A stretch of 64,000 nt of DNA from JAPOUP01 sp965203605 (GCA_965203605.1 OZ241902.1:2542001-2606000), one strand, 5' to 3'. Shown: positions 16,129 to 25,635, numbered from the stretch's first letter. Notes: a model not told the origin generated them from the letters alone. Numbers and translations are program-made.

Positions 16129-17658
16129 TTGGAGTTTCTGGATTATTTCGGCGATGTATTCACGCCGTTCAATTTCGCCCTGCTTGTAATTGGCACGATC
16201 GGCGGACTGATACTCGGTGCCACACCGGGGCTCTCGCCGACAATGGCTGTCGCCCTGCTCATCCCATTCACGTTTCATCTCGAGCCGGCGCAGGGGCTCA
16301 TACTTCTGGGAGCGGCTTACACGTCAACCGTAGCCGGCGGTGCAGTAAGCGCGATATTGCTCCGGATTCCCGGTGCGCCAGCAAACATTGCGACGACGCT
16401 CGACGGGCATGAAATGGCCCGGCAGGGCCAAGGCGCAAGGGCGCTTCAGCTGTCCTTCATCGCATCTGCGTTTGGTGGTGTCTTCGGTGTCCTGCTCTTG
16501 ATCTTTCTGACGCCGATCCTTGCTCAATGGGCACTCGCTTTCGGGCCATCGCACCTGTTCTGGCTCGCGATACTCGGCGTCACGGTAATCGGATCGCTTG
16601 ACTCCAACTCAGTTGTGAAAGGGCTCCTGTCCGGCTGCATCGGGCTTTGGCTGGCAACCATCGGCTTCGACGACATCATGGGAGCGCAGCGCTTCGTCTT
16701 CCATCCCAGTGTCTCAGGTGGAATCAATGTGATTCCGGCATTGATCGGTCTGTTTGCGATTCCGCAGGTCATAACCATGTTCGCCAGGGGGCGCAGGCGA
16801 CTGGATGCGGAAGTGATTTCCGTCGAACAGCACCCAGTCGCCAAAGCGGCCAGAGAGGTCTTCCGGAGGTTCCGAGCCCTATCAATAGGCACGTTCACAG
16901 GGGCGATCATCGGGCTGATTCCCGGTGTTGGCGGGCAGATCGCCGGCCTCGTGGCCTACGATCAGTCAAAGAAGATGAGCCCGGAACGAGACAGGTTCGG
17001 CACTGGTCACAGCGAAGGCGTGATCGCGGCCGAGAGCGCCAACAACGCGATGGTGGGACCTTCGCTGGTGCCCCTGCTGACATTGTCGATCCCGGGATCC
17101 CCAACAGCGGCGGTTCTTCTGGGTGGCCTGCTCATTCACGGGATATTTCCCGGAAGCGACCTCTTCGAGAACTACCCGGACGTCGCGTGGACATTCATCA
17201 ATTCGATGCTGGTTGGCCAGATCCTGATGTGCGTCTTCGGCCTCTATGTTGCCGGACTGGCCGCAAAGGTCGCCCAGGTTCCAAACGCCGTGATGGCGGC
17301 GGTTATACTTGGGTTGGCGGTTTTCGGCAGCTATTCAGTGCAGAACTCGATCGGAGATATCTATGTCATGGCGGCACTTGGAACCGGGATGTATTTCCTG
17401 GAAAGATTCGGCTTTTCCGCAGCACCGCTGGTGCTTGGCCTGATCCTCGGGCCGATCGCCGAGGCAAACTTCATCCAGGGTAACATGATCGCGAATGCCA
17501 CATCGAGCGTGGGCACATATTTCTTCACTGGACCACTCAACCTCATCCTGATCTCCATTGTGGTTCTGTCGATCACATATTCCGTCTGGATGGAGCTTCG
17601 GCAACGTCGCTTCACCACCAAGGACGACGCGGTTCGGAAAGAGGAGATGTTGCCGTGA
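16129..17658 (+). CDS. tctA: tripartite tricarboxylate transporter large membrane subunit
   Basis: A polytopic TctA-family permease of about 509 residues with some twelve hydrophobic segments. The family signatures GLILGATPGLSPTMAVALLIPFTF and a second copy IGLIPGVGGQIAGLVAYDQ are present. The frame opens at GTG 16111, but GTGGGGGAGG reads as the ribosome site, so the TTG at 16129 is preferred. The stop overlaps tctB by four bases. Together with TctB and TctC it would import a carboxylate by ion symport. Confidence 0.88.
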   Translation: MEFLDYFGDVFTPFNFALLVIGTIGGLILGATPGLSPTMAVALLIPFTFHLEPAQGLILLGAAYTSTVAGGAVSAILLRIPGAPANIATTLDGHEMARQGQGARALQLSFIASAFGGVFGVLLLIFLTPILAQWALAFGPSHLFWLAILGVTVIGSLDSNSVVKGLLSGCIGLWLATIGFDDIMGAQRFVFHPSVSGGINVIPALIGLFAIPQVITMFARGRRRLDAEVISVEQHPVAKAAREVFRRFRALSIGTFTGAIIGLIPGVGGQIAGLVAYDQSKKMSPERDRFGTGHSEGVIAAESANNAMVGPSLVPLLTLSIPGSPTAAVLLGGLLIHGIFPGSDLFENYPDVAWTFINSMLVGQILMCVFGLYVAGLAAKVAQVPNAVMAAVILGLAVFGSYSVQNSIGDIYVMAALGTGMYFLERFGFSAAPLVLGLILGPIAEANFIQGNMIANATSSVGTYFFTGPLNLILISIVVLSITYSVWMELRQRRFTTKDDAVRKEEMLP

Positions 17659-18119
17659 CCGATCTGCCGCGTGTGCAGCATATCGTGGCCAGCGGACTGG
17701 TGGCGGCGGTCGGCGTCTGGGTGACCTGGACCAGCTACACCCAAACCCCGGCGGAAGCCTATCTGTTTCCGCGAATAATCTCTTCGGTCTTCACGGTCCT
17801 TGCGTGCTGGACGTTCGGCAAAGCGATCTTGGGCCGAACCAAGGTTGGCAACGGTCTGGATCGGAGGGCAATGACCAACATTGTTCCCGGTCTGACGGTC
17901 GCTCTGATCTACGTCTTCTGGGCGGCCGAGACGCTCGGCTTCTACACCGCCACGACGATCACGTTTTTCATCCTGTTGACGCTCTACGATCCAACGTCGC
18001 ACATCGAAGCCCGCAGTTGGATCAGGCGCATCATACTCACCGCGGGATTTCTGGCGGTGATGTACGGTCTCTTCGCGAAACTGCTGAACGTATTCACACC
18101 GCGGGAGATCTTCTTCTGA
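17655..18119 (+). CDS. tctB: tripartite tricarboxylate transporter small membrane subunit
   Basis: A 154-residue protein with four hydrophobic helices (about 9-27, 36-52, 76-96, 121-139), the size and topology of TctB. GTG start in a GTGA overlap with tctA. It sits between tctA and tctC as in other TTT operons. Confidence 0.85.
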   Translation: MTDLPRVQHIVASGLVAAVGVWVTWTSYTQTPAEAYLFPRIISSVFTVLACWTFGKAILGRTKVGNGLDRRAMTNIVPGLTVALIYVFWAAETLGFYTATTITFFILLTLYDPTSHIEARSWIRRIILTAGFLAVMYGLFAKLLNVFTPREIFF

Positions 18120-18161
18120 GCCACTTAGGCGAAACAAAGGATCTCAAGGGAGGATCAAGAA

Positions 18162-19130
18162 ATGAAGAAACTCATTGCAGCGGCTTCCGTCGCCTTGATG
18201 TCACTGACCGGAACGGCTGCTGCTGACGGTCACGGCAGCTATCCTGAGCGTCCCATCATGTTGATGGTCAGCTATGGAGCGGGCGGCGCCACTGACTTCC
18301 AGGCGCGGATCGTAACCATGACGGCGGGAAACGAAGACGCATTGGGCATGCCAATCGCCATCATCAACAAACCTGGAGCAGGAGGTCGGGTCGGATGGAA
18401 CTGGTTCGCGACGCAGGCAGATGCGGATGGTTATACCCTGGGCGCCTACAACATCCCCCATTTCATTGCCCAGTCGATACAGGGCGGCGTCGAATACAGC
18501 GCCGACAGCTTCGAACCGGTCGCGAACTGGGGCGCCGATCCAGCAGTGTTTGTCGTGGCCGCTGACAGTGAGTTCAACTCGATGCAGGATGTGGTTGACT
18601 ATGCAAAGGCCAATCCCGGTAGGTTGACGTTTTCGGGCGCCGGCCTGTTTGTCGGCCATCACATCGCCGCACTCCAACTGGAAAAGGCAGCGGGTGTGAA
18701 GCTGGCCTATATTCCCAACGACAAGGGCGGCGCGGGCGCAATGAAGGCCGTGATCGCGGGTGAGGTCCTTGGTGGCGTGAACAATCTCTCGGATGCATTC
18801 CGCGCCCGGGAGGCCGGCAATGTCAAGATCCTGGGAGTCTTCGACCTGGAGCGGAATGACTTCCTTCCCGATGTTCCAACATTGATGGAACAGGGATTTG
18901 ACGTAGACAATGCTTCCGTGAACTTCCGGGGCGTCATGGTGCCCAAAGGCACGCCTCAGGCGATTGTCGACAAACTGGCCGAAATCGTTCCAACCATGTT
19001 CGAAAACGCCCGCGTCCAGGGCAAGATGAAAGATGGCGGATCACCGATGCACATCATGACTCGGGATGAAGTCATCGCGATGTGGCAGGCGCGGGAAGTG
19101 ACGCTGAAAGAGCTTCTGGCTGGACTTTAG
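18162..19130 (+). CDS. tctC: tripartite tricarboxylate transporter substrate-binding protein
   Basis: A 322-residue periplasmic binding protein with a Sec signal peptide (residues 1-21, cleavage after TAAA) and Bug/TctC family motifs: YPERPIMLMVSYGAGGATDF, INKPGAGGRVGWN, and DAFRAREAGNVKILGV. It captures the imported carboxylate for TctAB. The ATG follows GGGAGGATC. The gene is followed by a strong hairpin that probably sets its higher expression relative to downstream genes. Confidence 0.9.
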   Translation: MKKLIAAASVALMSLTGTAAADGHGSYPERPIMLMVSYGAGGATDFQARIVTMTAGNEDALGMPIAIINKPGAGGRVGWNWFATQADADGYTLGAYNIPHFIAQSIQGGVEYSADSFEPVANWGADPAVFVVAADSEFNSMQDVVDYAKANPGRLTFSGAGLFVGHHIAALQLEKAAGVKLAYIPNDKGGAGAMKAVIAGEVLGGVNNLSDAFRAREAGNVKILGVFDLERNDFLPDVPTLMEQGFDVDNASVNFRGVMVPKGTPQAIVDKLAEIVPTMFENARVQGKMKDGGSPMHIMTRDEVIAMWQAREVTLKELLAGL

Positions 19131-19143
19131 TCCAACCGGTTTC

Positions 19144-19173
19144 GGGTGCGCCTTCAGACTGTGGGGCGCACCC
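19144..19173 (+). terminator. intercistronic hairpin after tctC
   Basis: Stem GGGTGCGCC / GGCGCACCC (19144-19152 and 19165-19173) with a 12-base loop and no T-run. It is probably an mRNA-stabilising or partial-termination element between the binding-protein gene and the dehydrogenase. Confidence 0.65.
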
Positions 19174-19198
19174 AACATTCAACTGTGGGGTCCGGAAA

Positions 19199-20605
19199 AT
19201 GGGTGTACCTGTTTCACTCACCGAACTGGATTTCGTGATCGCACGGGCGCAGGATGCCCAGAAGCGATACGAAGCCCGCGGAAGCCAAAGACGTTATGAC
19301 CTTGCGGCGAAGGCGGCGGCATGGGCGATCATGGAGCCCGGGCGCAATCGGGAACTCGCGGAACTCGCCGTCGAGACAACGAAACTTGGGAATGTTCCTG
19401 ACAAGGTCATCAAGAACCACCGAAAGACACTCGGCCTGATGCGGGACATCCAAGGGGTGAGAACCTATGGAGTAATTCGCGATGACCCTACCTGCGGCAT
19501 AACCGAAATCGCTCGGCCGCTGGGTGTGATCGCGGCCATTGTTCCGTCGACCAATCCCGCCGCCACCCCCGCAAATAACATTATCAACGCACTGAAGTGT
19601 GGCAATGCCGTAGTTGTCGCCCCCTCACCAGGTGGTGTCGCGACATGCGAACGTCTGCTGGGTTTTGTCCACGCGGAACTAGGCAGGATCGACGAAGACA
19701 CCGACCTCGTTCAAATGGTGCCGGCTCCGGGCTCGAAGCAGAAGACACAGCGGTTGATGGAACTCTGTGACAAGATCATCTGCACCGGGAGCCAGAACAA
19801 TGTTCATCGTGCGCAGACCGCAGGGACTCCAGCGGTTGCGGTCGGGGTCGGCAACGTTGCGGTGATTGTCGACGAAACAGCCGATCTTGCCGGAGCGGCG
19901 GAGAGGATTCGCGCGTCAAAGACCTTTGACAACGCGACCTCGTGTTCCTCCGAAAATGCGTTGGTGGTGGTGGACGAAATCTATGATGACTTTCTGTTCG
20001 AGTTGGGGAAAGCGGGGGGAGCGGTAGTCGACGATGAGGCAGGGGTTGTCACAGCGCTCTGGTCGGACGGCCGTCTTGACCGTCGGGTGATTGCCCAGGA
20101 TGCAGGCAGGACCATTGCCGCCCTCGGACTTGAAGGACGTGTGCCGGAAGACACCGAATACATCGTGGTTCCAACTGTCGGGATCGGTCCCCAGCATCCG
20201 CTCAGCGGCGAGAAGCTCTGTCGAGTGCTTGCCCTATATCGCGCGACGGACTTTGAAGACGCAGTCGCCAAGACGCGGGCAGTCCAACTCCACCAAGGCG
20301 CCGGTCACTCCGTCGGTCTCCATTCGGCGAGAGACGACCGCGCACTGGAACTCGCCCGATCGCTTCCGACCTGTCGGGTAATCGTCAATCAGGCGCATGC
20401 ATTCGCAACAGGAGGCGCATTCACGAACGGGATGCCATTCTCGCTCTCAATGGGTTGTGGCACCTGGGGCGGCAACGCAGTTGACGGCAACGTGAACTGG
20501 AGGCATTTCCTGCAGACAACGAAGGTCGTTCGGGAAATTCCATCCCGCGAGCCTGCGCTGGACGAGATATTCGGGGATTACTGGCAAGTGGCCGGAAGAC
20601 AATGA
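19199..20605 (+). CDS. acylating aldehyde dehydrogenase (sulfoacetaldehyde dehydrogenase SauS-like)
   Basis: A 468-residue CoA-acylating aldehyde dehydrogenase of the EutE/AdhE-N/SauS type. The catalytic Cys249 lies in NATSCSSEN, and the cofactor region reads IVPSTNPAATPANNIINALK. The C-terminal GGAFTNGMPFSLSMGCGTWGGN block is typical of the subfamily. It is followed with a 4-base overlap by an acyl-CoA synthetase, so together they could turn a carboxylate into its CoA ester and then into an aldehyde. That is the SauT/SauS logic for sulfoacetate. The substrate is inferred only; propanal, glycolaldehyde or succinic semialdehyde chemistry is possible. ATG 19199 is preferred over an upstream in-frame ATG inside tctC. 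Confidence 0.78.
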   Translation: MGVPVSLTELDFVIARAQDAQKRYEARGSQRRYDLAAKAAAWAIMEPGRNRELAELAVETTKLGNVPDKVIKNHRKTLGLMRDIQGVRTYGVIRDDPTCGITEIARPLGVIAAIVPSTNPAATPANNIINALKCGNAVVVAPSPGGVATCERLLGFVHAELGRIDEDTDLVQMVPAPGSKQKTQRLMELCDKIICTGSQNNVHRAQTAGTPAVAVGVGNVAVIVDETADLAGAAERIRASKTFDNATSCSSENALVVVDEIYDDFLFELGKAGGAVVDDEAGVVTALWSDGRLDRRVIAQDAGRTIAALGLEGRVPEDTEYIVVPTVGIGPQHPLSGEKLCRVLALYRATDFEDAVAKTRAVQLHQGAGHSVGLHSARDDRALELARSLPTCRVIVNQAHAFATGGAFTNGMPFSLSMGCGTWGGNAVDGNVNWRHFLQTTKVVREIPSREPALDEIFGDYWQVAGRQ

Positions 20606-22113
20606 ACTTGTCCGCCGATGCGCCACCCAAAGGCTCAGTTCGTGACTGGCTTGAAATCCGTGCCAGGAGCGGAGGGACGGCGATGGTCTTTCCGGAATCC
20701 GGTGCTGAGCTAGGCTGGGTTGAGTTGTATGACGGTGCGCTCGGTTTTGCCGCCGCGTTGACCACCCAGGGAACCGCGAAGGGCGAGAGTGTCGCAATCA
20801 TGTCTCCGAACGGAAGGCACGGCGTGACCGCACTCTATGGTGCACTATGCGGCGGCTTTCGTGCGACAATGATCAACCTTTCGGCAGGACGTGACGGAAT
20901 TTCTTACGCACTCGCCCACTCCGGCGCTCGATTCGCCTTTGTTCACCCCAACTGCCGCACGATGTTCGATGAGGCGAACACCGGCAGCGTCAGGCCGATA
21001 GATCCCGAAACCGGTTGTGGTGCATCAGCCCCACTCCATGACGTGTCTTCCGATGACCGCGCATTGTTGATGTACACCTCGGGTACGACGGGTCGTCCGA
21101 AGGGGGTTGTCCATACCCATGGGAGTCTTCTGGCTGGAGGGTGGACCACGGCGGTCGCGCACAATCTATCGGCGAGTGATCGTGGATTCTGTATGCTGCC
21201 GATCCATCATATCAACGGTTTATGCGTGTCGGTAATGGGAAGCCTGGTGTCAGGTGGATCATTGGCGATGACATCGAGGTTTTCGGCGTCGCGCTTCTGG
21301 CAACAGGCTTCGGACAGCAGAGTGACCTGGTTTTCGGCGGTGCCCACGATCATATCTCACCTGCTGCATGGCGACGCCCAGCCGGACGAAGGTTGTCGAG
21401 GTCGATTGCGGTTCGGCCGGTCCGCCTCTTCGGCATTGGCGGAAGAAACACAGTCTGCGTTTGAGGCGCGCTTTTCGATTCCAATTGTCGAAACAATGGG
21501 ACTGACGGAAACGGCGGCGCAGATACTCTCGAATCCGCTGCCGCCAGGCCTGCGCAAGATCGGGTCGCCGGGCATCCCATATGGCTGTGACGTTGAAATT
21601 CAGGACGCGGACGGGCACGCCGTGCCCTCTGGCGATGAAGGTGAAATCGTCGTGCGTGGTCCGAACATAATGCTGGAATACCTGAAAAATCCGGAAGCGA
21701 CGGCAGCGGCCTTTCGCGAAGGATGGCTCCGAACCGGTGATGTCGCAAGGATGGACGCGGACGGATATATATTTGTCACAGGTCGCTTAAAGGAACTGAT
21801 CATCAAGGGAGGAGAGAACGTCGCCCCCCGCGAGGTTGACGAAGCCCTCTACAGGCATCCCGATGTCATCGAAGCAGCAGCCTTCGCCCGGAAATGCGAT
21901 CGATACGGCGAGACGATCGAGGCCGCGGTCCGAATTCGCTCTGGATCACGTGTGGCGCCGTCAGAGTTGATGGACATCTGCCGGGAGAGGCTCGGAAACT
22001 TCAAGATGCCCGATAGGATCCATTTTCTTGACGAACTTCCGAAAGGACCGTCCGGCAAAATCCAGAGACTCCAGCTCGCGGCAATGCTCCCGCCCGGAAA
22101 GACGCTGCAATGA
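20602..22113 (+). CDS. AMP-forming acyl-CoA synthetase (SauT-like)
   Basis: A 503-residue ANL-superfamily ligase. The P-loop YTSGTTGRPKG is at residues 158-168, the A5 motif is MGLTETAAQI, the A7 motif WLRTGDVARMDADGYIFVTGR, and the catalytic A10 lysine is Lys486 in GPSGKIQR. It would activate the acid imported by TctABC for reduction by the preceding acylating dehydrogenase. The start overlaps the dehydrogenase stop as ATGA. Substrate not determinable from sequence. Confidence 0.85.
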   Translation: MNLSADAPPKGSVRDWLEIRARSGGTAMVFPESGAELGWVELYDGALGFAAALTTQGTAKGESVAIMSPNGRHGVTALYGALCGGFRATMINLSAGRDGISYALAHSGARFAFVHPNCRTMFDEANTGSVRPIDPETGCGASAPLHDVSSDDRALLMYTSGTTGRPKGVVHTHGSLLAGGWTTAVAHNLSASDRGFCMLPIHHINGLCVSVMGSLVSGGSLAMTSRFSASRFWQQASDSRVTWFSAVPTIISHLLHGDAQPDEGCRGRLRFGRSASSALAEETQSAFEARFSIPIVETMGLTETAAQILSNPLPPGLRKIGSPGIPYGCDVEIQDADGHAVPSGDEGEIVVRGPNIMLEYLKNPEATAAAFREGWLRTGDVARMDADGYIFVTGRLKELIIKGGENVAPREVDEALYRHPDVIEAAAFARKCDRYGETIEAAVRIRSGSRVAPSELMDICRERLGNFKMPDRIHFLDELPKGPSGKIQRLQLAAMLPPGKTLQ

Positions 22114-22207
22114 ATGCCGCACTCAGATCGGATTCGAATTTGGTTCCTGCCGGTGAACTGGTCTCAAGCAGGAAGCGGATGTTCCTGCGGAGCGGTTTTC
22201 GCGGAGT

Positions 22208-22663
22208 TCAGCGCCCACCGTCCTTCATCCCAAGATGGCGGATTTCCAACCCACCCCATTGTTGGTTCAGGTATTCGGCGACGAGCCGCCGATGGCAGTG
22301 GTGCGGCTGGTCTTCGCTGCAGAGCAGGCAACCGTCGGTTATCTGCTCCCTTGAAAGCGCGGACTCAATCCGACGCTCCTTCATCAGAGCGATGAATTGA
22401 GTTTCATAGGTTTCCCAGCCAATTCGGCCCTGCCGATATCCGCTCAACAGTTCCTTTGTGGGTGCCAGATCTGGCGCATGGACATATTCGACGCCGCAAA
22501 GCTCGTGGGCGAACCAGGCGAGATCGTCTCTCTTGGCGAACCCGGCGAGCTGTGACACATTGTTGAGTCTCACATCAACAATGCGCCGAACACCCGATTC
22601 ACGCAGAAGCTCGAAGAACTGCTGTGCCGACTTTCTGGTAAATCCTATCGTGGAAACCTTCAT
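22208..22663 (-). CDS. DUF488 protein, second copy
   Basis: A 151-residue DUF488 family protein. Motifs are STIGFTRKSAQQFFELL at the N-terminus, VDVRLNNVSQ, and the Cys/His block LLCSEDQPHHCHRRLVAEYL at the C-terminus. Biochemical function is not established. It is the last of three coupled genes; its ATG overlaps the stop of the longer DUF488 gene (TGATG). The two DUF488 proteins differ clearly in sequence and are not a recent duplication. Confidence 0.82.
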   Translation of the reverse strand: MKVSTIGFTRKSAQQFFELLRESGVRRIVDVRLNNVSQLAGFAKRDDLAWFAHELCGVEYVHAPDLAPTKELLSGYRQGRIGWETYETQFIALMKERRIESALSREQITDGCLLCSEDQPHHCHRRLVAEYLNQQWGGLEIRHLGMKDGGR

Positions 22664-23295
22664 CAAGATTCCATCTCCGCAAATTCACTTCCACTGTCGA
22701 TTGAGTGGCCAACTTCGCCAGCCTGTTGCTCAATCGCCTTCCTGATACGTTTCCCGCGCGGTTCATCCGGGTTAAACAGGTCGTTGTCATCAAGCCCCCA
22801 TTTCTCGAGCAGACGATCCATTGCCCTTGCGTGCGCCTCGAGAGGCCCGTCGGGCAGAATGTGGGCGACATCGACGCCGCGCCTGTCGAGTTCATGTCCA
22901 ACGAGGAGCGTTCGATGACAGTCCAGCGGTTCCCTTTCCGCGCACATCAGCGCAACGCGGTATTTCCCGGCGCCCCGCAGCAACCTGTCGATGCCATCGC
23001 GAAAGTGCGCCGTATTCGCGAGGTGATCGTAACTGATGTGGCCATTTTCGTCATACGATGACCTGTCATCCGCCCGTCCGCCCAGTTCCGATCCAAGATA
23101 TACATATTTGATTCCAGAAGCCCTGAGCCTTTCGGCAAGCCGGTCGCGGTTGAACTGGGGATTGAAGCGGCTGTATGGTGTTGACCGCACATCCGCAAGG
23201 GCAGCTACGCGGTGCTCCCGAAGGAGTTCGATGAAGAACTCCAGATCATGGTTGGAATGGCCAACCGTCAGAATTGTCTTTGCGTTCCCGCCCAT
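22663..23295 (-). CDS. DUF488 protein, first copy
   Basis: A 210-residue DUF488 protein with TVGHSNHDLEFFIELL (residues about 9-24), DVRSTPYSRFNPQFNRDRL and LMCAEREPLDCHRTLLVGHEL, followed by a charged tail of about 60 residues. The Cys-x(8)-C-H-R pattern is conserved with the smaller neighbour. The ATG at 23295 is preferred because it comes five bases after the dual-OB stop; an upstream in-frame start at 23319 would overlap that gene. Confidence 0.82.
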   Translation of the reverse strand: MGGNAKTILTVGHSNHDLEFFIELLREHRVAALADVRSTPYSRFNPQFNRDRLAERLRASGIKYVYLGSELGGRADDRSSYDENGHISYDHLANTAHFRDGIDRLLRGAGKYRVALMCAEREPLDCHRTLLVGHELDRRGVDVAHILPDGPLEAHARAMDRLLEKWGLDDNDLFNPDEPRGKRIRKAIEQQAGEVGHSIDSGSEFAEMES

Positions 23296-23299
23296 GGCC

Positions 23300-23977
23300 C
23301 TACCGCCCGTCCAGCCCAATCACGGCGGCGATGAGCTTGAACACACTGCCCTGAAACGGCTCTCCGAGGCTGATGGTGAGATGGCAATTCCCGAATCGGT
23401 AGGTTCCGTCGAGTTTTGCCAGGAAGCGCCGCTCGTACACGGGATCAGTGACCCAGAGCGCGTAGATCCGGCCCGCATGGCGGAACCTGCCCTGAACACG
23501 TCTCTTGGAGTTTCCGAAGGCCTCACCGGGCGCAAAGACTTTCAGGACCAGTTCACCGACCGAAACCAGCCGAAGGGAACCGTATACCTCTCCGCAGGCG
23601 TCAACCGGAATCCTGTCGTTCCTTCCATGGTAGGTGCTAGAGCCGTCTATCCAGAGCGGCTCCACAGGATCAATCAATGCGGCAATATCCAAAGACGGAT
23701 AGCCTCCGACCTTCCGCCAATATTGGTTTGGATCGAGTAACCAGTTCTCCGTTTGATAGCCGACGGGCTCCGGCCTGAGCATCGGAACTTCCATAATGTC
23801 GAGAAGCTTTGGGTCAGCGCCATCCTCGTACTGGCGTTCATACTCCGATACCTCTTGGTTCTCACGTTGGCTCACCGGTCGGATCCAGCCTCCCACTGCC
23901 TTTCCCGCCTCCCAACGCTTACCGGCGATGCATCGGCCCATCAGCTTTCTGGAGTTTGCGAGGCACACCATGCGCAT
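23300..23977 (-). CDS. dual OB-fold domain protein
   Basis: A 225-residue protein matching dual-OB-domain proteins commonly found beside DUF488: MVCLANSRKLMGRCIAGK at the start, GGWIRPVS, then a beta-rich second half with HAGRIYALWVTDPVYERRFL. Such OB folds suggest nucleic-acid binding. The frame is open up to 24307, but the ATG at 23977 has AGGGGAAAG upstream and fits the family start. It is the first gene of a three-gene unit with two DUF488 genes. Confidence 0.7.
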   Translation of the reverse strand: MRMVCLANSRKLMGRCIAGKRWEAGKAVGGWIRPVSQRENQEVSEYERQYEDGADPKLLDIMEVPMLRPEPVGYQTENWLLDPNQYWRKVGGYPSLDIAALIDPVEPLWIDGSSTYHGRNDRIPVDACGEVYGSLRLVSVGELVLKVFAPGEAFGNSKRRVQGRFRHAGRIYALWVTDPVYERRFLAKLDGTYRFGNCHLTISLGEPFQGSVFKLIAAVIGLDGR

Positions 23978-24408
23978 TGGCGCTTTCCCCTGCTGCAGGA
24001 CAGCCAGATCGGCAGTCCCTACATCGCTTTCGTAATGTCTTATGGGAAAGTCCGCAAATGTTTCAACCTTGGTGCCGACCAAACCGCACCTCGACGTTGC
24101 ATGAATCGCCCGGAAAGGATTCATGAATTTCGCGGTGAAGCTCATGCAATGGTCTACACGGCAGTGTCCTGTCGGTAAGCCTGAACAGAAGAAGCGCCCT
24201 CGCAGGCCCAATGCTTGGAACTCTGTTCCTTTCGATCTGTTGATGCGGTGTGAAACGAAAGTGGGGCCGAGCGTGCGTTTTAGTTCCAGACCATTGAACC
24301 TGGGCACTCAAGCGTCGCTGGCTGACTGGAAATCAGTTACGAGCTATGGATGCCCTCTGTGCGTGGAGAGGCAGCCTTGCTGCGGCAGCAAGACACCATC
24401 ACTGACAT
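23978..24408. other. gap between the DUF488 cassette and the AlbA_2 gene
   Basis: No supported gene. A perfect hairpin CTTGCTGC-G-GCAGCAAG lies at 24376-24392, just beyond the stop of the minus-strand AlbA_2 gene, without a T-run. Confidence 0.5.
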
Positions 24409-25635
24409 CTAGCCTGCCGCCCAAATGATCAGGCGCAGTTCGTTCTCGTCAAGGAGGCTATACTCCGGGAAACGGCCCGACAATTCCTCACACTCGTAAC
24501 GGATAATCGGCACACCGTCGCCACGGCGGTCCATGATGTGAGTGCGGCCGAGGCCAGTGGGTGCGGGACAGTTCGCCAGGAGCGAAGCAATGAGTTCGTT
24601 CCTGCTAGCCTGCCGAAGATGGAGACTATCGGGGGTGAGGTCATTGGCAAGTCCCCCGGGGACGTAAAGTTCGAGCCGGTCCCCGAATTGGTGAAGACGT
24701 ATTCGTGAACCCGCGACCGAGTAGTCGCGATGGGCGACCGCATTCACAAGTGCTTCGAAGATTGCCCGCTCGCTGAACTGCGGCCGATCTCTCCTCGACA
24801 TCTCCTTTGTCGCCCGCACCAACATGTTCCGACGCACGAAGTGCAATGCCTCTGTCACCTGAACATCGAGCGGTCCAAAGATGTCCCGAGCATCGATCTG
24901 ATATTCTCCATCGGTTCGTGTTCCGGCGTAGCCAACAGCCTGTATGTATGCGTGCGGCATCCAGCGCTGTGGCTCAGACGTGCAGAGCAACACGCCAGCA
25001 ATTGTGAGTCTTTCGACACCGTCTTCGTCACTCGATATTATCTTGCGCTTGCGCAAGGTGTCATCCAACGGGTCACTGGAATGCTTGGAAGCGAATCGTC
25101 GAGTGAAGGAAAAATCCAGATCCGAGCGCTCTGTTCGAGGAAGAACGGTCTCGTCAAATCGAATGATGCGACTGAAACTGCGTTCCTGGAACGTCCTGCT
25201 GAGGACTTCCGGAGTCATTTCACGTCTCGAACTTCCAATTCTTCGGAAATACCCCCCAGGACTCCTGTGGACAAAGAGACTACGTGCCAAATCCACCCTG
25301 ATGATCGGCACCAGGTCGCCGACGGAATTCTTCACCTCAAGCTTCAATATGTCGGCGTCCAAGGCCGGCTTCACTGAATCATTGCAAATCTCCCGAACCC
25401 AGCCTTCAATAACGTCCAGATCCTCCAGCTTGATCCCATTAATCTCACGGCTTTTGTCGTTTACCCCGAGGATGACCGTTCCTCCACGCGAGTTCGCCAT
25501 GGCTGCCAATTCGTCAGCGAAGCTGTCACGGCGTGGGTTACGTACCCGCTGACCAACAACCTGAACGTCCTTGAACTCGAGACACGAGTCCTCACCAAGT
25601 CTGATACGATCCACTATATTGGCTTCAGCCATCAT
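24409..25635 (-). CDS. AlbA_2/Schlafen-like ATP-binding protein with helix-turn-helix-type C-terminus
   Basis: A 408-residue protein with an N-terminal AlbA_2 (Schlafen AAA_4) domain: EDSCLEFKDV, SFADELAAMANSRGGTVILGV, and VGDLVPIIRVDL. A central region carries the family's GVLLCTSEPQRWMPHA. The C-terminal HATPase_c_4-like domain has FEALVNAVAHRDYSVAGS and GLGRTHIMDRRGDGVPII. Such proteins act as RNA/DNA-linked regulators or defence factors. ATG 25635 is preferred (TAGGGAAC upstream) over an in-frame start at 25668. It lies 431 bp upstream of the DUF488 cassette in the same direction. Confidence 0.78.
   Translation of the reverse strand: MMAEANIVDRIRLGEDSCLEFKDVQVVGQRVRNPRRDSFADELAAMANSRGGTVILGVNDKSREINGIKLEDLDVIEGWVREICNDSVKPALDADILKLEVKNSVGDLVPIIRVDLARSLFVHRSPGGYFRRIGSSRREMTPEVLSRTFQERSFSRIIRFDETVLPRTERSDLDFSFTRRFASKHSSDPLDDTLRKRKIISSDEDGVERLTIAGVLLCTSEPQRWMPHAYIQAVGYAGTRTDGEYQIDARDIFGPLDVQVTEALHFVRRNMLVRATKEMSRRDRPQFSERAIFEALVNAVAHRDYSVAGSRIRLHQFGDRLELYVPGGLANDLTPDSLHLRQASRNELIASLLANCPAPTGLGRTHIMDRRGDGVPIIRYECEELSGRFPEYSLLDENELRLIIWAAG

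Noticed and set aside
23978..24307. N-terminal extension of the dual-OB protein
   Set aside because: The extension has no family similarity, and a good ribosome site precedes the ATG at 23977.
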